Source: Gnetum montanum (Eukaryota; Streptophyta; Gnetopsida; Gnetales; Gnetaceae). Taken from it: 64,000 nt of DNA. Where the stretch lies: positions 464,240 through 528,239 of the forward strand of contig MNCI01035130.1 in the NCBI GenBank assembly GCA_015680685.1, read 5' to 3'. The position numbers and the translations under genes were made by a program. The notes beneath the pieces were generated by a model. The model made no database searches. It worked only from the letters and a program-made list of their open reading frames with translations, and had not been told where the DNA came from. Positions 35,641-47,600 of this stretch are shown piece by piece (the stretch's first letter is position 1; each line of letters opens with the position of its first letter).

Positions 35641-36800
35641 ATATGGCTTAACTAAACTATGTTTATGACTCTTATTTGCATTCTTAATATTTTATCTAGT
35701 GTGCATTAAATCCTTATCAAAGAAAGTCTTTTGAATACCTTCTAATTGTGTATACATAACTTTCTTAGCCATGGTAAGGAAAATTTGTTCAAGATTATTA
35801 TGTCATCTTTCAAAAGTTGATTTGTTATGTGTTACATTCATATATTTTTTCTCAACTACTAGGGTGAGTCTATACTAACATTTTTTTTCTATTTTTATTT
35901 TTTTATTTGAGAAACAATTAAAATTTGCAACAAAAACTTAACATGATGGTGGTAGGACTCCACTAAATCTTCTCAACCATTTAACTCATTAATAAAATCA
36001 ATATCTTCTTAAGAACATAAAAGTAAATCAATGCAAGATTTACCTTGAGGTCCTATGAAAATAAATCATGAAGATTGAGGAAATCTACCAAGTTCATTGC
36101 AAATCAAAGGATTGAAATTTTTTTCCATTTTAATAGTTGTAGCCCATGTTATTAATAGTGCCATTTTTAGAATTTTGAGTTTAGTTGTGATCTTACACAA
36201 TATCTAAACTACGAGCATTATGTTACCATTGAATAATTTTAATTTGTTTTAAACCTATCTTTGCATTAAAATCTCCACAAATAAATATTGGTCTCTTTGC
36301 TACAAATTCTATAATATTTTTGCCTAGGAATTGAAAAGGATGACCAAAATTTAGCTTTATAGAATCATACAATGTAGCATCTCTAGGAATGAAGTAGCAT
36401 ATGACAAGGAAAGCATAACAATGATGACATAAGATTTTTAGTCAAACATATTATTTATGATCATTATTTCTTTCTAAAAGTAGATAGTTTTCAAGAGATT
36501 TCCTCACTAATACTACAATGTCCATAGAAGGTGTACCTCTTTTCCCTACTATTTTATTTCTTACAATAAATATAATAAATCTATAATTTACAAAATCTAT
36601 AGAAGAAATATCTTCCCAAGTTTCAAGAAAATAAAAAATACCAAAGCTATCAAAAAAGTTAATGCTAGTTAAAGAAATAACTTTATTTACAATTCCACTG
36701 TTAATGGTAAGAAATCCACACCTTAAAGGGCTTATACATTTTTTTAATAATTTTTGGAGTACTACTTATTTGTAATGAATGCTATGTTGCTAGCATTTAG
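35641..36800 (-). pseudogene. LINE endonuclease (AP-type), degenerate
   Basis: Minus-strand reading shows INFFDSFGIFYFLETWEDIS, in which LETW matches the Leu-Gln-Glu-Thr/Trp metal site, then RPIFICGDFNAKIG, the Gly-Asp-Phe-Asn-Ala catalytic loop. Further on come GPQGKSCIDLLLCS and SYHHHVKFLL, corresponding to the Gly-X-Ser-X-Ile-Asp and Ser-Asp-His motifs with Asp changed to Tyr. The order is that of a LINE ORF2 endonuclease. The frame is broken many times. Confidence 0.7.
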
Positions 36801-36839
36801 GTATTCTACTTTATGAGCATTTATTTGAATGTTTTTCCC

Positions 36840-37600
36840 ATTCTAAATTTGGGTCATGTGGCTTCGATGTGTCCAAATATGCACTCTATCTTCTACATCA
36901 TGAAACTTAATAATTATATGTCATGGTTTTTTATGTCATTTACCTAGAACTATAAACACTTTATGAATTTTTAGAAAAGTTATAGGAATATCATCTATAA
37001 GTTTTTTAACTTTCTTAAATAATACTTTATCTATTTCATCCTATGTCTTTGGGATACTTGTAAATTATTTTTCTTTTATACTTTTTTTGATCTTTATCTT
37101 TATATTTATTTATTTCACCCTTATGTATATTCCATCTTTATCTCTATTCCTTTAGATTTATTTTTATTTTCCTCCACCTTGGCTTCAAGTTCTGCTAATT
37201 TTAGCAAAATCAGTTCATTATCCTTTGGAGAAACACTAGTCTTATTTTTTCCCTTAATCTTCTCTTTGAAGGTTGATACCTTTCAAAGAATTTCTTTATT
37301 TTGTTCATGAATTTCATCTAGTAATGCTATTTTGCTAACCATATACTCCCATCATGCAACTAGAATTTCTTTGAAAGTTATTACATTTACAGATTTTTTT
37401 GTGTATCCTATGATGATGCCATGATAAAATTTTCAAATTTGTTTCGCATATGAATTAATTTCTTTGGCAAAAAATCCATACTCATAAAATATTAAAAAAT
37501 TTAATCTATTAAACTACCCATCCTACTATCTTAGATTAAAGTGATGTTCAATGCTAAAACCCTTATTGTTGCCATAGATCAAATTGGAAATCTTTGTTAT
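36840..37600 (-). pseudogene. LINE ORF1-like fragment
   Basis: The minus frame has a Lys/Glu-rich coiled-coil-like stretch (EIHEQNKEIL and LAELEAKVEENKNKSK) and then KVKKLIDDIPITFLKIHKVF and HIIIKFHDVEDRVHIW. The last part resembles the RNA-binding C-terminal region of LINE ORF1 proteins, with the Arg-Pro-Ile-Ile-Val-Lys-Phe block. It lies directly upstream of the endonuclease, the right order for one LINE. The true 5' end was not found. Confidence 0.5.
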
Positions 37601-39040
37601 TGTTAGGTTTTTAGTTCCTTCTTACATATTCAATATTTTTAGAACCTTCCCATTAAATGTTAGAAGAAATCTAAATTAATGACATTATTTTTATCTTTAT
37701 TTGGTAAATCTCCTATATCATAATTTGTGATCATTCTAAATGAGTAACTAATTATAGGATAGTTCATTCATATATTTATTTTTGAGATAAAGGGATAAGA
37801 TCATAATTTTTAAAGCCCTCATAATATTGTTATATGGCTATTCAATATTTTTATTATGGTGATTGGAACTAAAGAAAGGCAACTAACCCTTCATACTTGG
37901 ATGTAGTTGTTACCCATTAAACTTATGACATATGTTGTGTTCTTTTATTTAAACAAAAAAAAAGATGAAGAAAAAGAAGGCCCAGGTAACTAGCAAAGCA
38001 AGATGAAGACATGACCTCAAGACTAAGACATTTAAATTATGTAATAGAGCCCATGTATGGAGAAGATTAACCTTTGAATTATGCAATAGAGCTCATGCAC
38101 AATAAAGTCATGCTCCTCCATATGGAAGGAGTAATCAAAAGGTAAAATAAATCAAATATTCAATAATAAAATAAAGCAAACCTTTAAAAACATTTAATAA
38201 GATAAAAGAAAGAGCTTATATGGTGATACTATTAATATATGAGAGAGAGAGAGAGATATATATATATATATCTTCCTCTATAAGATGATTAAAGAAGTGA
38301 AGAAGCTTAGAGATCAAAAATAGTAAGTATAGTTGTATGATGATCATTATATAAATGAATGACATGAAATTGAATAGTGCATGCATCAAAGAGATGTATT
38401 AAATAATGTGTAGAATGTTATTATTAAGGGGGTGATAGTGAGGATAATGATAACATTCAATATGTGAAAACCTAAATTAGGAGAATGATAATTATATCAT
38501 GTACCAATTAACATATTATAAGGTACATATAGAAGATGATATTAATATAACTATTCAAGGAACATATGATATGATAGTAATCTTAAAATAATAAGATATA
38601 TATGAAAAATGATGAAGAAGGATCTCTATAATTAAGTGATTAGTCAAAGCTTTTTTTAATTATATTGTCATAGATTTCATGTATAAATATGATACAATGC
38701 TAAGGGAATGCAGTGCCTCATTGGTTACATAGGATTGGTTAAGATTATAAAATTGATCATCATTTCTATGTATTATTTCTTGGAACATCATTAAGTTTGA
38801 TGTTTGGTTGTTTAATTTTTTTTGTGTTTTAATTTTTTCATCTTTTTATTACTTTAAATCCTTTTCAATTAGACACTTTGACATTCATTTTTTAGATGGA
38901 GAAGCACTGTTTGATTAAATGCTTATGGTGGTATATAGAGCTTTGTTAATATATGTGCATGGATTAGAGAGTGTGTGTAGCTAACTTTTATTATTGCTAG
39001 TGGATAGATGCTTTTGTTTTTCCGAGTGAGTAACATTTAG
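37601..39040. other. AT-rich sequence with a GA/TA microsatellite
   Basis: No coding is seen. At about 38232-38272 there is a compound microsatellite, (GA)n then (TA)n. The rest is AT-rich, low-complexity sequence without recognisable termini. Confidence 0.5.
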
Positions 39041-39365
39041 TGTAGGGACACCTCTTCTAAACCCTTTTTCATCCCTATATGCAAAAGACCAAAGGTTTTA
39101 GACATCTAGGAAGACATCTTGATCCGTTACAAATGTCTTTCTTGAGAGTTGCAATTTCACAAGTAACATCTTGGACTTTAGGGAGATGTCTTGGCTAAGA
39201 GCTATAACATTATGATAGGAGATGTCTTACATCAAGAGGAGTCCTCTTTCTAGAGACTTGCATTAGGAAGAGTCATCTTTCTAGAGACATCTTGATGCCA
39301 AAGGAGACATCTTATCAATAGTAGAGATGTCTTGTCCTAAGTGTATATGTCTTACTTGTAACCTG
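39041..39365 (+). repeat. LTR fragment related to the host gypsy LTR, AGACATCT-rich
   Basis: It starts TGTAGGGACACCTCTTCTAA, like the minus-strand start at 35088 (TGTAGGAACACC). About nine copies of AGACATCT, AGATGTCT or close variants follow in 270 bases. It is cut at 39366 by a Tat-type LTR start. Confidence 0.55.
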
Positions 39366-39880
39366 TGAAATACCACCAAGAAAATTTATGTTGTAGCTTT
39401 TTGGCATTACAACCTTCACCATTAAACATGAGGCTAGAATTTCATTATAAATTGTGAGGTTTTTAGTCCATGAAGTATAATCTCACATACTTGAACTTTT
39501 TTGGGGTTGAAAAATGCCTCATATGTTGTTATAGCCTTACTTCCTAGGTGGAAAAGTCATGTCATTTCTATATTTTGATTTGGAAAGGCTTAAAATGCCT
39601 TGGGGACTATCAAATTTTGGTTTTATGTTGACCATATCCCAAACTATGCTAGAACCACCTACACACAGTGCTGGAATTATTGGACTTCCATTTTTCCAAC
39701 AAATCCAATGTGATTCTTGAAGGCCACTATAGTTCCTACAAAGCCAACAAGCATGCCATGAAGCCAACTTAGTTTGGTGAAGCTAGTGTAGTTTTTAAAG
39801 TTTGTTTACTATTTATGGTATCTAGTGTAGCTTTGATGGCCTAGGTACATCAAAACTTACTAAAAATAGAAAGCTATGTT
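39366..39880 (+). repeat. Fragment of a third Tat-type LTR
   Basis: It begins TGAAATACCACCAAGAAAAT and follows the Tat LTR through shared words such as TCTCACATACTTGAAC, GGTTGAAAAATGCCTCATA and TTACTATTTATGGTA. It is far more diverged than the two LTRs of the 20.8-kb element. The right end is lost and no target duplication was found. Confidence 0.6.
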
Positions 39881-41142
39881 GACATTTCAATATGTCAAAA
39901 CATTAAGAAAAATGGAGAATATAGAATGTTGTGGAAGTGTGATGCTTTTGTAGGGCATGAAGGAGGGCTCATAAGATGACATCTACAAAGAGATGTTGAT
40001 GTGGAGATCACAAGGAATCATGGATAAGTACGTGGGTGTCTAAATAAAATCTATAAGGACTTAAGTAGGAGTAAGAAAAAATATGAAGACTACAACAAAA
40101 TGAAAAAGTTCCTAAGATTATGGATGAGTCAATCAAAAAAAGGAAGTGTCGAGAAGAAAAGCCCAAAAGTTGAGTAAATGTCTTCAAGAAGTAGAAGACG
40201 TCTTAGCCAAAATGCAAAAGAACTAGAGAAGACATCTTGCAGTAATAATAGACGTCTATTATCAAGAGAAGACATCTCCCTGATGATGAAGACAACTTGG
40301 CCGAGTTGAAGGTTGCTTAGAAGAAGACATCTCTTATAAACAATAGATGTCTACTTTTTAGAAGAAGACATCTCTATGGAGACATCTCCCATGAAGAATA
40401 GATGCCTCTCCTGAATGGAGGTCTGATGCAAAGAGATATCTCAATCTTGTAGAAGACATCTCCAGTGATTGTTAGATAGTTATTGCATGAATTTCAAAGT
40501 GACTTTGAAAACATGAAGGCTATATGAAGACTACATTCTCTTGGGGAATGTTTAAGTTTTGTGTGCAAGTAAGTGTCAACATCAAGAAATCATTGTGTGC
40601 ATTACTCTATTTTTGTACCTCATTGTACTATCTATTGAACTGTTGTAGTGATTATATTTTATTGTGCTTCAAAGTACAAGGACTAGCAAATCAGCTACAT
40701 CCTATCCTTATCATTTATTCTTCTCCTTCTTACTGCCTTACTAGGGTTAATGCACTTCTTGCGAGAAGGCATTATTGTTGAGCTTGTTGGGATCGTGCTA
40801 GGATTGAGTGGTTGGTGCAGCATCATAACACTCCATGTGAAGATCAATTTGTAAAGGTTGTGGCATCCTTGAAACCATAATTTATGCTTATCAGGACCTA
40901 GCTAGGTTGAGTCAATTCGTGGCAATGAATCACTCCAAAGTGGAGCGTAGAGCTGTACAGGGTATGGTACCCTTCAAACCACATTTTGAGATGAACAATG
41001 TCCAGAGGTTTCCAAGTGAGCTACCCTCTAAGTGTAGACTATCCAAGTTGGGGAACCATATTAAATTTAATTGTGGCTTTTGTTGGTGTAAATTTTAATT
41101 TGGGAAACTTATTCATCTCCCTTCTAAGTTCTATGATCCTCA
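39881..41142 (+). repeat. 5' LTR or LTR part of the plus-strand copia element
   Basis: The right end is set by the primer site: the LTR ends at CA (41141-41142), two bases before it. The left end is uncertain. The part from 39970 to 40460 holds about a dozen AGACATCT/AGACGTCT/AGATGTCT motifs, and may once have been continuous with 39041-39365 before the Tat-type LTR fragment came in between. Short frames here carry no motif. Confidence 0.5.
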
Positions 41143-41144
41143 AG

Positions 41145-41156
41145 TGGTATCAGAGC
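41145..41156 (+). promoter_or_regulatory. Primer binding site of the plus-strand copia element
   Basis: TGGTATCAGAGC is an exact match to the site complementary to initiator tRNA-Met. It marks the start of the internal region of the element whose pol follows. Confidence 0.95.
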
Positions 41157-41299
41157 TTGGTACTCTTGCACTCTACATCAATCTCCAAGAGTAAACATGG
41201 AAGGGGCTATCAACATCAAACACATCTGGATAAAGAGACTAATTTTCTTCATCAATTGCTATACTCAATTCCTATATCACTTCTGATATAAAGGTAAGT

Positions 41300-41800
41300 C
41301 TCTCATTTCCTTCTTTACATTCAAAAATAGAGGAGACTATACTAGTAATATTAACAAAACTCATGAAAATCTAAATGGTATTTCTGTGAAGAGATGTATG
41401 AGGTGTTTTTCCATGAAGTTATTTCTTTTCAAAGTATATGTGTTGATATGATAAATGTTTTACATTTTAAGAATATCAAAATTATGTCTCTTAATGATGA
41501 ATGTGTTTGTCTCAAGAAATAAAACTCAGATCTCAAGGATGAGATTCAAAGACTAACCTATGTGATTAAGCAGATGAATAAAAGCTCTTCAAAGAAAATG
41601 AAAGATCAATTGCAAAACGATGAATGTTTAAAAGGTTCTATAAAAGAAAATTTTTCTAGGTTTGGTAAAAAGTCAAAACATAGAATTTTAAATTATTTCT
41701 TTTGTAGAAAATTAGGTCATATTCATCCATTTTATTATCTTATAATGAATTAGTGCACTTGGTGGAACTTTGTAGGTTTGGACAACCAAATGCAAAGAAG
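41300..41800 (+). pseudogene. Copia gag, zinc-knuckle part
   Basis: A short open frame (41562-41753) ends in YFFCRKLGHIHPFYYL, a degenerate CCHC knuckle in which Gly-His is kept and two of the three cysteines are lost. The upstream region is Lys/Asp-rich as in copia gag C-termini. Most of gag is missing or unreadable. Confidence 0.6.
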
Positions 41801-42600
41801 CATGAAAAGAACCTGATGGCTTAAATAGCTATGTGAGATGTGAAAAATGGTATGTGATATATTAACAGTGGATGTTCAAGGTACATGATAGGTGATAAAA
41901 CTTACTTCACTCATTTCACTAAACAAAATTGTGGAACTGTCACATTTGGGACAACATGGAGGCTCCAATAATAGGTATTAGTAGCATAGGAGCCTAGGTA
42001 AAAGTTGATATATGTTAATATCATAGTGGATGATTTTTCAAGATTTTCTTGGGAAAATTTTCTTAAATTAAAAGATTAAACATTAAGATTTTTTAAAGAG
42101 TTAAAGGTGGAATTAGAAAATCAAAGTGGGAATACAATTAAGAAAATCAAGATAGATTAAGTGGTGATGAATTTTTATCAAATGAATTTGATGAATTTTG
42201 TGAGAAAAATGGGATTATTCATCAAACTACGACATCATTTGCACCTCAACAAAATGGCATCATTAAGATGAAACATAGAATAGTGGTTGAAATGTCAAGG
42301 TGTCTATTTCAAATGTCAAGTTTAGAACATAAGTTTTGGATAGAAGCTTGTGCAACATCAATTTATCTTTTAAATAGGGTGCCATCAAGGTCAATTCAAG
42401 TAAACTCACCCTATAAATTCTGATATGGTCATCCACCAAATATCTCTCATTTAAACATCTTTTAGATCCTCTTGCTATGTGCAAATCCCTACACAAAATC
42501 AACAAAAATTAGATGTGAAAGCTACACCTTGTGTTTTCCATGGTTATGCCATAAAGTCCAAAGCTTGAAAATGTTACAATCAAAAAAATAAAAAGGTGAT
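41801..42600 (+). pseudogene. Copia protease remnant and integrase
   Basis: Frames show INSGCSRYMIGDKTYF, the copia protease Asp-Ser-Gly-Cys-Ser site with Asp read as Asn. Then come YVNIIVDDFSRFSWENFL with the first integrase Asp, LKVELENQSGNTIKKI, the region IIHQTTTSFAPQQNGI in another frame, with QQNG, and LEHKFWIEACATSIYLLNRV. Two or more frameshifts separate these pieces. This is the standard GKGH-less copia integrase core. Confidence 0.8.
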
Positions 42601-43950
42601 AAAATCATGTAATGTGGTTTTTCTAAAAATTTTTAGCAATGTTAAAAATATAGAACATGAAGGCATTAAAACCAATATTAAACAAAGCGGATTAGTTTTG
42701 CAACCATTTCAATGTGATGATTTCACCAATGACTTGCAACAACACTCTTCTTTGAACACTGGTAGTCACAATAGATCTACTAATTTTGGTTTGTTGTAGT
42801 AGGCAGTAAAAGATAGGTTTGATGTGGGACCTCCTTAGGTCATTAAATGGTAGCAAATTCCACATGCAAATAAAAATACATCTCAATGTAAGTTGGTAGG
42901 CCATAGTCAATATGTTCCCACTATAAACACAATACATCAAATAAGAAAAGGTTCTATTGGCTGCAATTTGCAGCTATAGCCATCCAAAACATATAATGAA
43001 CGATCTTCTTCCTTTACATCACACTCTTTATGTTATTCTTTCTATCCATATTTTAGTCAATAAACAACAGTTCTATCATGGTAGAATTACCAACCTCTTG
43101 GATTCAATAGAGCCTAAGGATCTCTGCAATGTTACATTGGCAATCATAGTAATACAAAAACCTCATGGGCTGGATATTCCATTGCTGCTTCTTTAACACT
43201 CATTGTTTTCTCAAAAAACTTGAGGTAGATATTCTCTCCCCTGCTACAGCAACCTTTAACCTCATTTGATGATCAAATTAATATCTCTCCTCCATGTGTA
43301 GCAATTTCAAATTATTCACCGAATGAATCTACTACAAGAATGATATCTCACCAGTAATCCCACCATCCATGATTTTTTGATGATGACACCTATCTACAAT
43401 GTTAGTATGATGGTAATAGCACTTTATTTTTTAGCTGACAACCATATTTTTCAATTTCTTACCAATAATTTTCCATCCCCTGCTAACTTCCAACATAGCA
43501 TAAACCAAAATAGTGAACAGAGTTTCTCATATTATCATTTTCCATCATCACCTATTTTTTCCACACCTCCATTTCAAGTAGGTAACGTTTTATATAACAT
43601 ACCTGATTCCACCTCAACTGCACATATATCAACATTGGCTTTTCCTCTCTTGTCTGAGTCAACTATAGATATTCCTAGCTTCATGAGCCATTCTACAACT
43701 CTCACACCATCTTCCCTTCATGTAGGCATTCCATCCAACTCCTGCCTAGTTTCCTATCACCTAGCCTCCAATATGCTAGATATAGACTTCACCAAGTACT
43801 TGACCCATAGTCACTTTTAGGAGGACAATGCTTAACCAACCCAGGATGTGTTAGCTACTGTCGATGCTCTCTCTGCTACCATGAATGATGGAGTTTTTGC
43901 ACTACTTACATTGATGGGGGGAAGTGATGATGGTTTGATGGAATCATCCA
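42601..43950 (+). other. Copia integrase-RT linker
   Basis: This is the variable Ser/Pro-rich region between integrase and RT. The open frame at 43377-43820 is rich in Ser, Pro and Thr and has no domain motif; it is in the position and of the composition expected for the linker. Confidence 0.5.
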
Positions 43951-44935
43951 TAGTCATTGAAGCTACACTGAATAACCACTAAATTGATGTCATGGAAATA
44001 GAGCTACAACTAATTCATTAAAACAACACTTGGAGCTTTGTTTCTCATCCATTTGGTAATCCTATTATTCGGTTAAAATCAGTGTTTAAAATTAAAAGAA
44101 ATTACTAAGGAAAAGTAGAAAAATTTAAAGCTCACTTGGTTGCCACAAGATATCTCCAATAGAAAGGTAGAGATTTTGATGATAACTTTGCTCCTATTTT
44201 ATAAATGGATTTTTTGAAAATCTTTCTTACTATTGCTACAAAATTTGACTATGTGATTTATCAACTAGATCTAGCTTCTGCATTTCTCAATGGATTTATT
44301 AATAAAGAAGTTTACATGGAGCAATCACTAGGCTTCATTAATGAAGTAAAAAGAAATCATATTTACAAGCTCCATAAAGCATTATATGGACTTAAGTAAG
44401 CTTCATGCATTTTTCATGTAAGAATGCTTTACCAATCTTCAATCCCAAACAATTATATGCAAAACAATATGGGGATATACTAATGTGGACTTGGGAGATG
44501 AGCTTGAAGATCGTAAATCAACTTCTAGTTTTTGTTTTTTCTTTGGTTCATCACTTATCTCCTAGGGGTCAAAGAAGCAATTTATAGACGTCCTTTCAAT
44601 AGCAAAAGTAGAATACATAGCTACATCAAATGCTACCACTTAGGCCATTTGGATCCACTCCCACTTGTTTATAATGTGATAGCACAAGTGCTATTGCAGT
44701 GGTGTACAATCTTGTTCATCATGGGCATTCCAAACATATAGACGTCAAGCATCATCATCTCAGAAGCTTGATCCAAGACAACATAGTTAAGATGGAACAT
44801 TGTGTGATTGAAGAACATATGGAAAATATCTTTACCAAGATTCTGAGCTGTGAAAATTTTGAATCTTTCTGAGACTTCCTTGGAGTGGAACCTCTTACCA
44901 TCATGGGGCAGTTTGTAGAATATGATGACTAGATG
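43951..44935 (+). pseudogene. Copia reverse transcriptase and RNase H
   Basis: Copia RT blocks are visible: NTWSFVSHPFGNPIIRLKSV, FKAHLVATRYLQ, then a 64-codon open frame with FDYVIYQLDLASAFLNGFIN, VYMEQSLGF and IYKLHKALYGLK. The YVDD region is absent: soon after ALYGLK the reading jumps to RNase H pieces (FVFSLVHHLS, shifted AKVEYIA-like and IWIH), so several hundred bases are deleted. The 3' LTR was not found. The element is thus a truncated, internally deleted copy. Confidence 0.8.
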
Positions 44936-45269
44936 TTCCACAAAAGAATTAGATAGGTCTCATCTATACATCTATATTAAATAAGATGAGATCCTATTCA
45001 TGTAATTCCTATATAATAAAATATTTAATTTATCCCATATTAAGATGATAAGGATCATCCCCATGATTTCCTACATTCATGCATATCTCTTCAAATATAT
45101 TCTTGGGAGATTAAGGCAATTGTAGTAGCACATATTCATTTGTAATAAAGAAGTAATATCAAAATTTAACAAAGTCTTATAAGAGTGTTTGTTCTAACTA
45201 AGTTCTTACTTTCCTTATAGGTTAGATCATAGATCTAGGGCCCTTTAGATTCTTTAAAGATCACCCCTT
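44936..45269. other. Unassigned junction sequence
   Basis: No coding or LTR ends are recognised between the copia RNase H and the following gag. AT-rich. Confidence 0.4.
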
Positions 45270-46790
45270 TTGTTTGGTTTATTAGTCCATAAGGGAAAAT
45301 CAAAGAAGCATAAGAGTCCAACAATCAAAAGGAATTCTAGTATGATGGCAAATCCTTGGCAAAGAATTACATCATTAGGATTTCAAAACTACAATGGTAT
45401 TCCTAAGGTAGCTTACAAATATTTTCATGAGCCTTTCATTCCTGGAAAAGCTTACTTAGCTAAAGAATACCTTCACTTATTTGAGTTAGCTTTAGCCCAT
45501 GCAAATATTCAACATCAAGACCAAGCTTGTAGATTGTTTGTGGAAAATTTAAAGGATAGGGCTTAGATTTGCTATTCAAACTTGTCAAGCAACAATATCA
45601 CAAGTTGAAATTACATGAAAAGTCTCTTCTTAGCCTAGTTTAATAATCAATTGGATCAACAACAACTGTATTGTGGGCTAATACAAGCTAATCAAGAAGT
45701 CAAATAGCCAATTAGAGACTTCAACATTAAATTTCAACAAATTTATGGGCTCTTTCAAAGATAATATAGACCATCAGATGAAATTCTTAGAGATACTTAT
45801 CTTAAGGCTGTGAATCCCAATATTTCAATCTAGTTAAGGAGAACTCCAAACTTGCTAATGTTGAATGACTACTTTAGTAAAGCTATACAATTAGAAAAAT
45901 AATTAAACTTGAATTAGGAAGAAATCATCACAACTCAAAAAAGAGAAGAGAAAAATTAGAATCCCAATGCAAGATTTTTCCTAAAAGCATTACTGAGGCC
46001 ATCTCAAATTAAGACAGAACAAGAGTTAGAAAGTAGAGAATTTGGAAGAGGAAAGCTAATAAGAGACTTGCCCAATAAAATAACAAAACTAGAAAACATT
46101 TTGGAAAAGGTTAATATTAAGAAAGAAAAGAAAAATAGAAAATATAAGCATCAAGATACCAAGGTATCAAACAATGAGGATGAAAGTGATGCTATTATGT
46201 CCAACTTCCTTGATATTGAATCAGATAATGAGCTATCTAGTGTTCATTATGCAAGAAAATCTTCTAACAATGGATCTAGTGATACCTCTTCTCTATCAAG
46301 TTTTAAAGAGGATATATTGTCAGATGAAGAGTGTAATAACAATGAGGAAAATGGATATAATCCATGATCAAAAGAAATATTAAGTACTTCTAGGCCTCCA
46401 AATGTCATTTCTAAGAGAAATTGTTTTGAAGCAAGTAGAAAGGAGAAAAACAAAAGTAAAGAAGATTGAGTAGAACAAAGTACTAAAAATGAAACCTTTA
46501 ATAAATGGATGAAGAGACCAAGCTTTTATGGAGATGGAGTGTTGTATGATCTAATTGAGGATCTTAAACATGTTAAATCCAACATTAGCATATATCAATT
46601 GTTACAGATAGAAGATCAGCAAAGAAAGGCTTTAGAGTTCATTAAAGGTAAAAAGAAAGTTGGAGAATCAAAGTTAAGCTATGTGTCTAACATTGAGAAA
46701 GTATCAAAAACTAGTTATAGTTGTACTCTTGATAAAGAAGCTTCTCCTTTTCTTTTGACAATGAAGCTAAAAGACAAATATCTTCACAAC
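45270..46790 (+). pseudogene. Ty3/gypsy gag
   Basis: A near-continuous plus frame carries MANPWQRITSLGFQNYNGIP, KAYLAKEYLHLFELALAHAN and ACRLFVENLKDRA. A capsid-type stretch VKxPIRDFNIKFQQIYGLFQ (x is a stop) follows, then a long Lys/Asp/Ser-rich region and a block with LYDLIEDLKHVKSNISIYQL and RKALEFIKGKKK. The last block resembles the conserved segment that precedes the protease in several plant gypsy lineages. A likely start is the ATG pair at 45340-45345. About ten stops are present. Confidence 0.7.
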
Positions 46791-47220
46791 TGACTGGTTG
46801 ATTCTGGAGCTACATGTACTATCATGTCATTGTCTATATGAAAAAAAATTAGTTTGATTTTTAAAAAATCCAATAAAAAAATCATTCAAGTGGACAAAAG
46901 TAGAGTGAATATTGTGGGTCAACTAACCAATGTTCTATTAGAAATCACTTTTGAACCCCATGTAAAAAGTAGAGTAACTATTCAAGTAGCAAATATGCTA
47001 GATTCATATAGTCATTTGTTGAGTAGAAGTTGAAGTAAGAATTTCTTAGGTTACATATCAACAAATTATTCTCATATGTGGCTACCTTAGAAAGGGGAGA
47101 TGAATCAAATCTATATATATATATTAAGCCTTTGATAGTTGAAAACATTACTTCAAACAGGAAAAATAAAGTTGTCAAAACAAGATCTTTTGAATCCAAA
47201 ATTTGCACACTTTAAGAAGC
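46791..47220 (+). pseudogene. Ty3/gypsy protease
   Basis: Directly after gag, the frame reads LVDSGATCTIMSLSI, an intact Asp-Ser-Gly-Ala retropepsin site. NIVGQLTNVLLEITFEP, VTIQVANMLDSYSHLL and YISTNYSHMWLP follow. Stops in the frame make it non-functional as a whole, though the catalytic triplet is kept. Confidence 0.75.
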
Positions 47221-47600
47221 TTATAACTTAGAAAAAGAGAAGTATCAAGCTAAGAGAAAATAGGAATTATACATTGATGGTTCTTGTAACTTCAAAGGCA
47301 CAAAATATGAAGTAGTTTAGTAAAGGAAGATTTTACAAAGATTTTTAAGGTAGTTTCTCTATCTTTCCCTTACATTGAGAACAAGGTCAAATATGAAGCT
47401 TTGAGTATTGGAATTAAAATAACATTTGAAAACTAGAAGGAGATAATTTCTAGAAATAATGCTATAAAGGATAACATGGGAACTAAAGCAGTGGGAGTAC
47501 CAATAAAACAAGTGGAAGAGAAGAAAGATTGAGCTACATGAAATATTGAGTATGATTGAATCCAAGATAAGAGGATTCCTAAGAGGGCCACTTTGACCAC
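47221..47600 (+). pseudogene. Tat-type second RNase H fragment next to protease, RT missing
   Basis: The frame has ELYIDGSCNFKGTKYEVV and then, after a short break, SLSFPYIENKVKYEALSIGI and KITFEN. This is the pattern of the additional RNase H: Asp-Gly-Ser, Gly-X-X-X-Gly-Val-Val, and the Asn-X-X-X-Glu-Tyr-Glu-Ala-Leu block. It lies about 200 bases after the protease end, so RT and the first RNase H (normally over 1.5 kb) are absent. Deletion is the simplest reading. Confidence 0.6.

Noticed and set aside
43377-43820. Independent protein of 147 codons
   Set aside because: It is Ser/Pro/Thr-rich and lies between copia integrase and RT, where a variable linker is expected.
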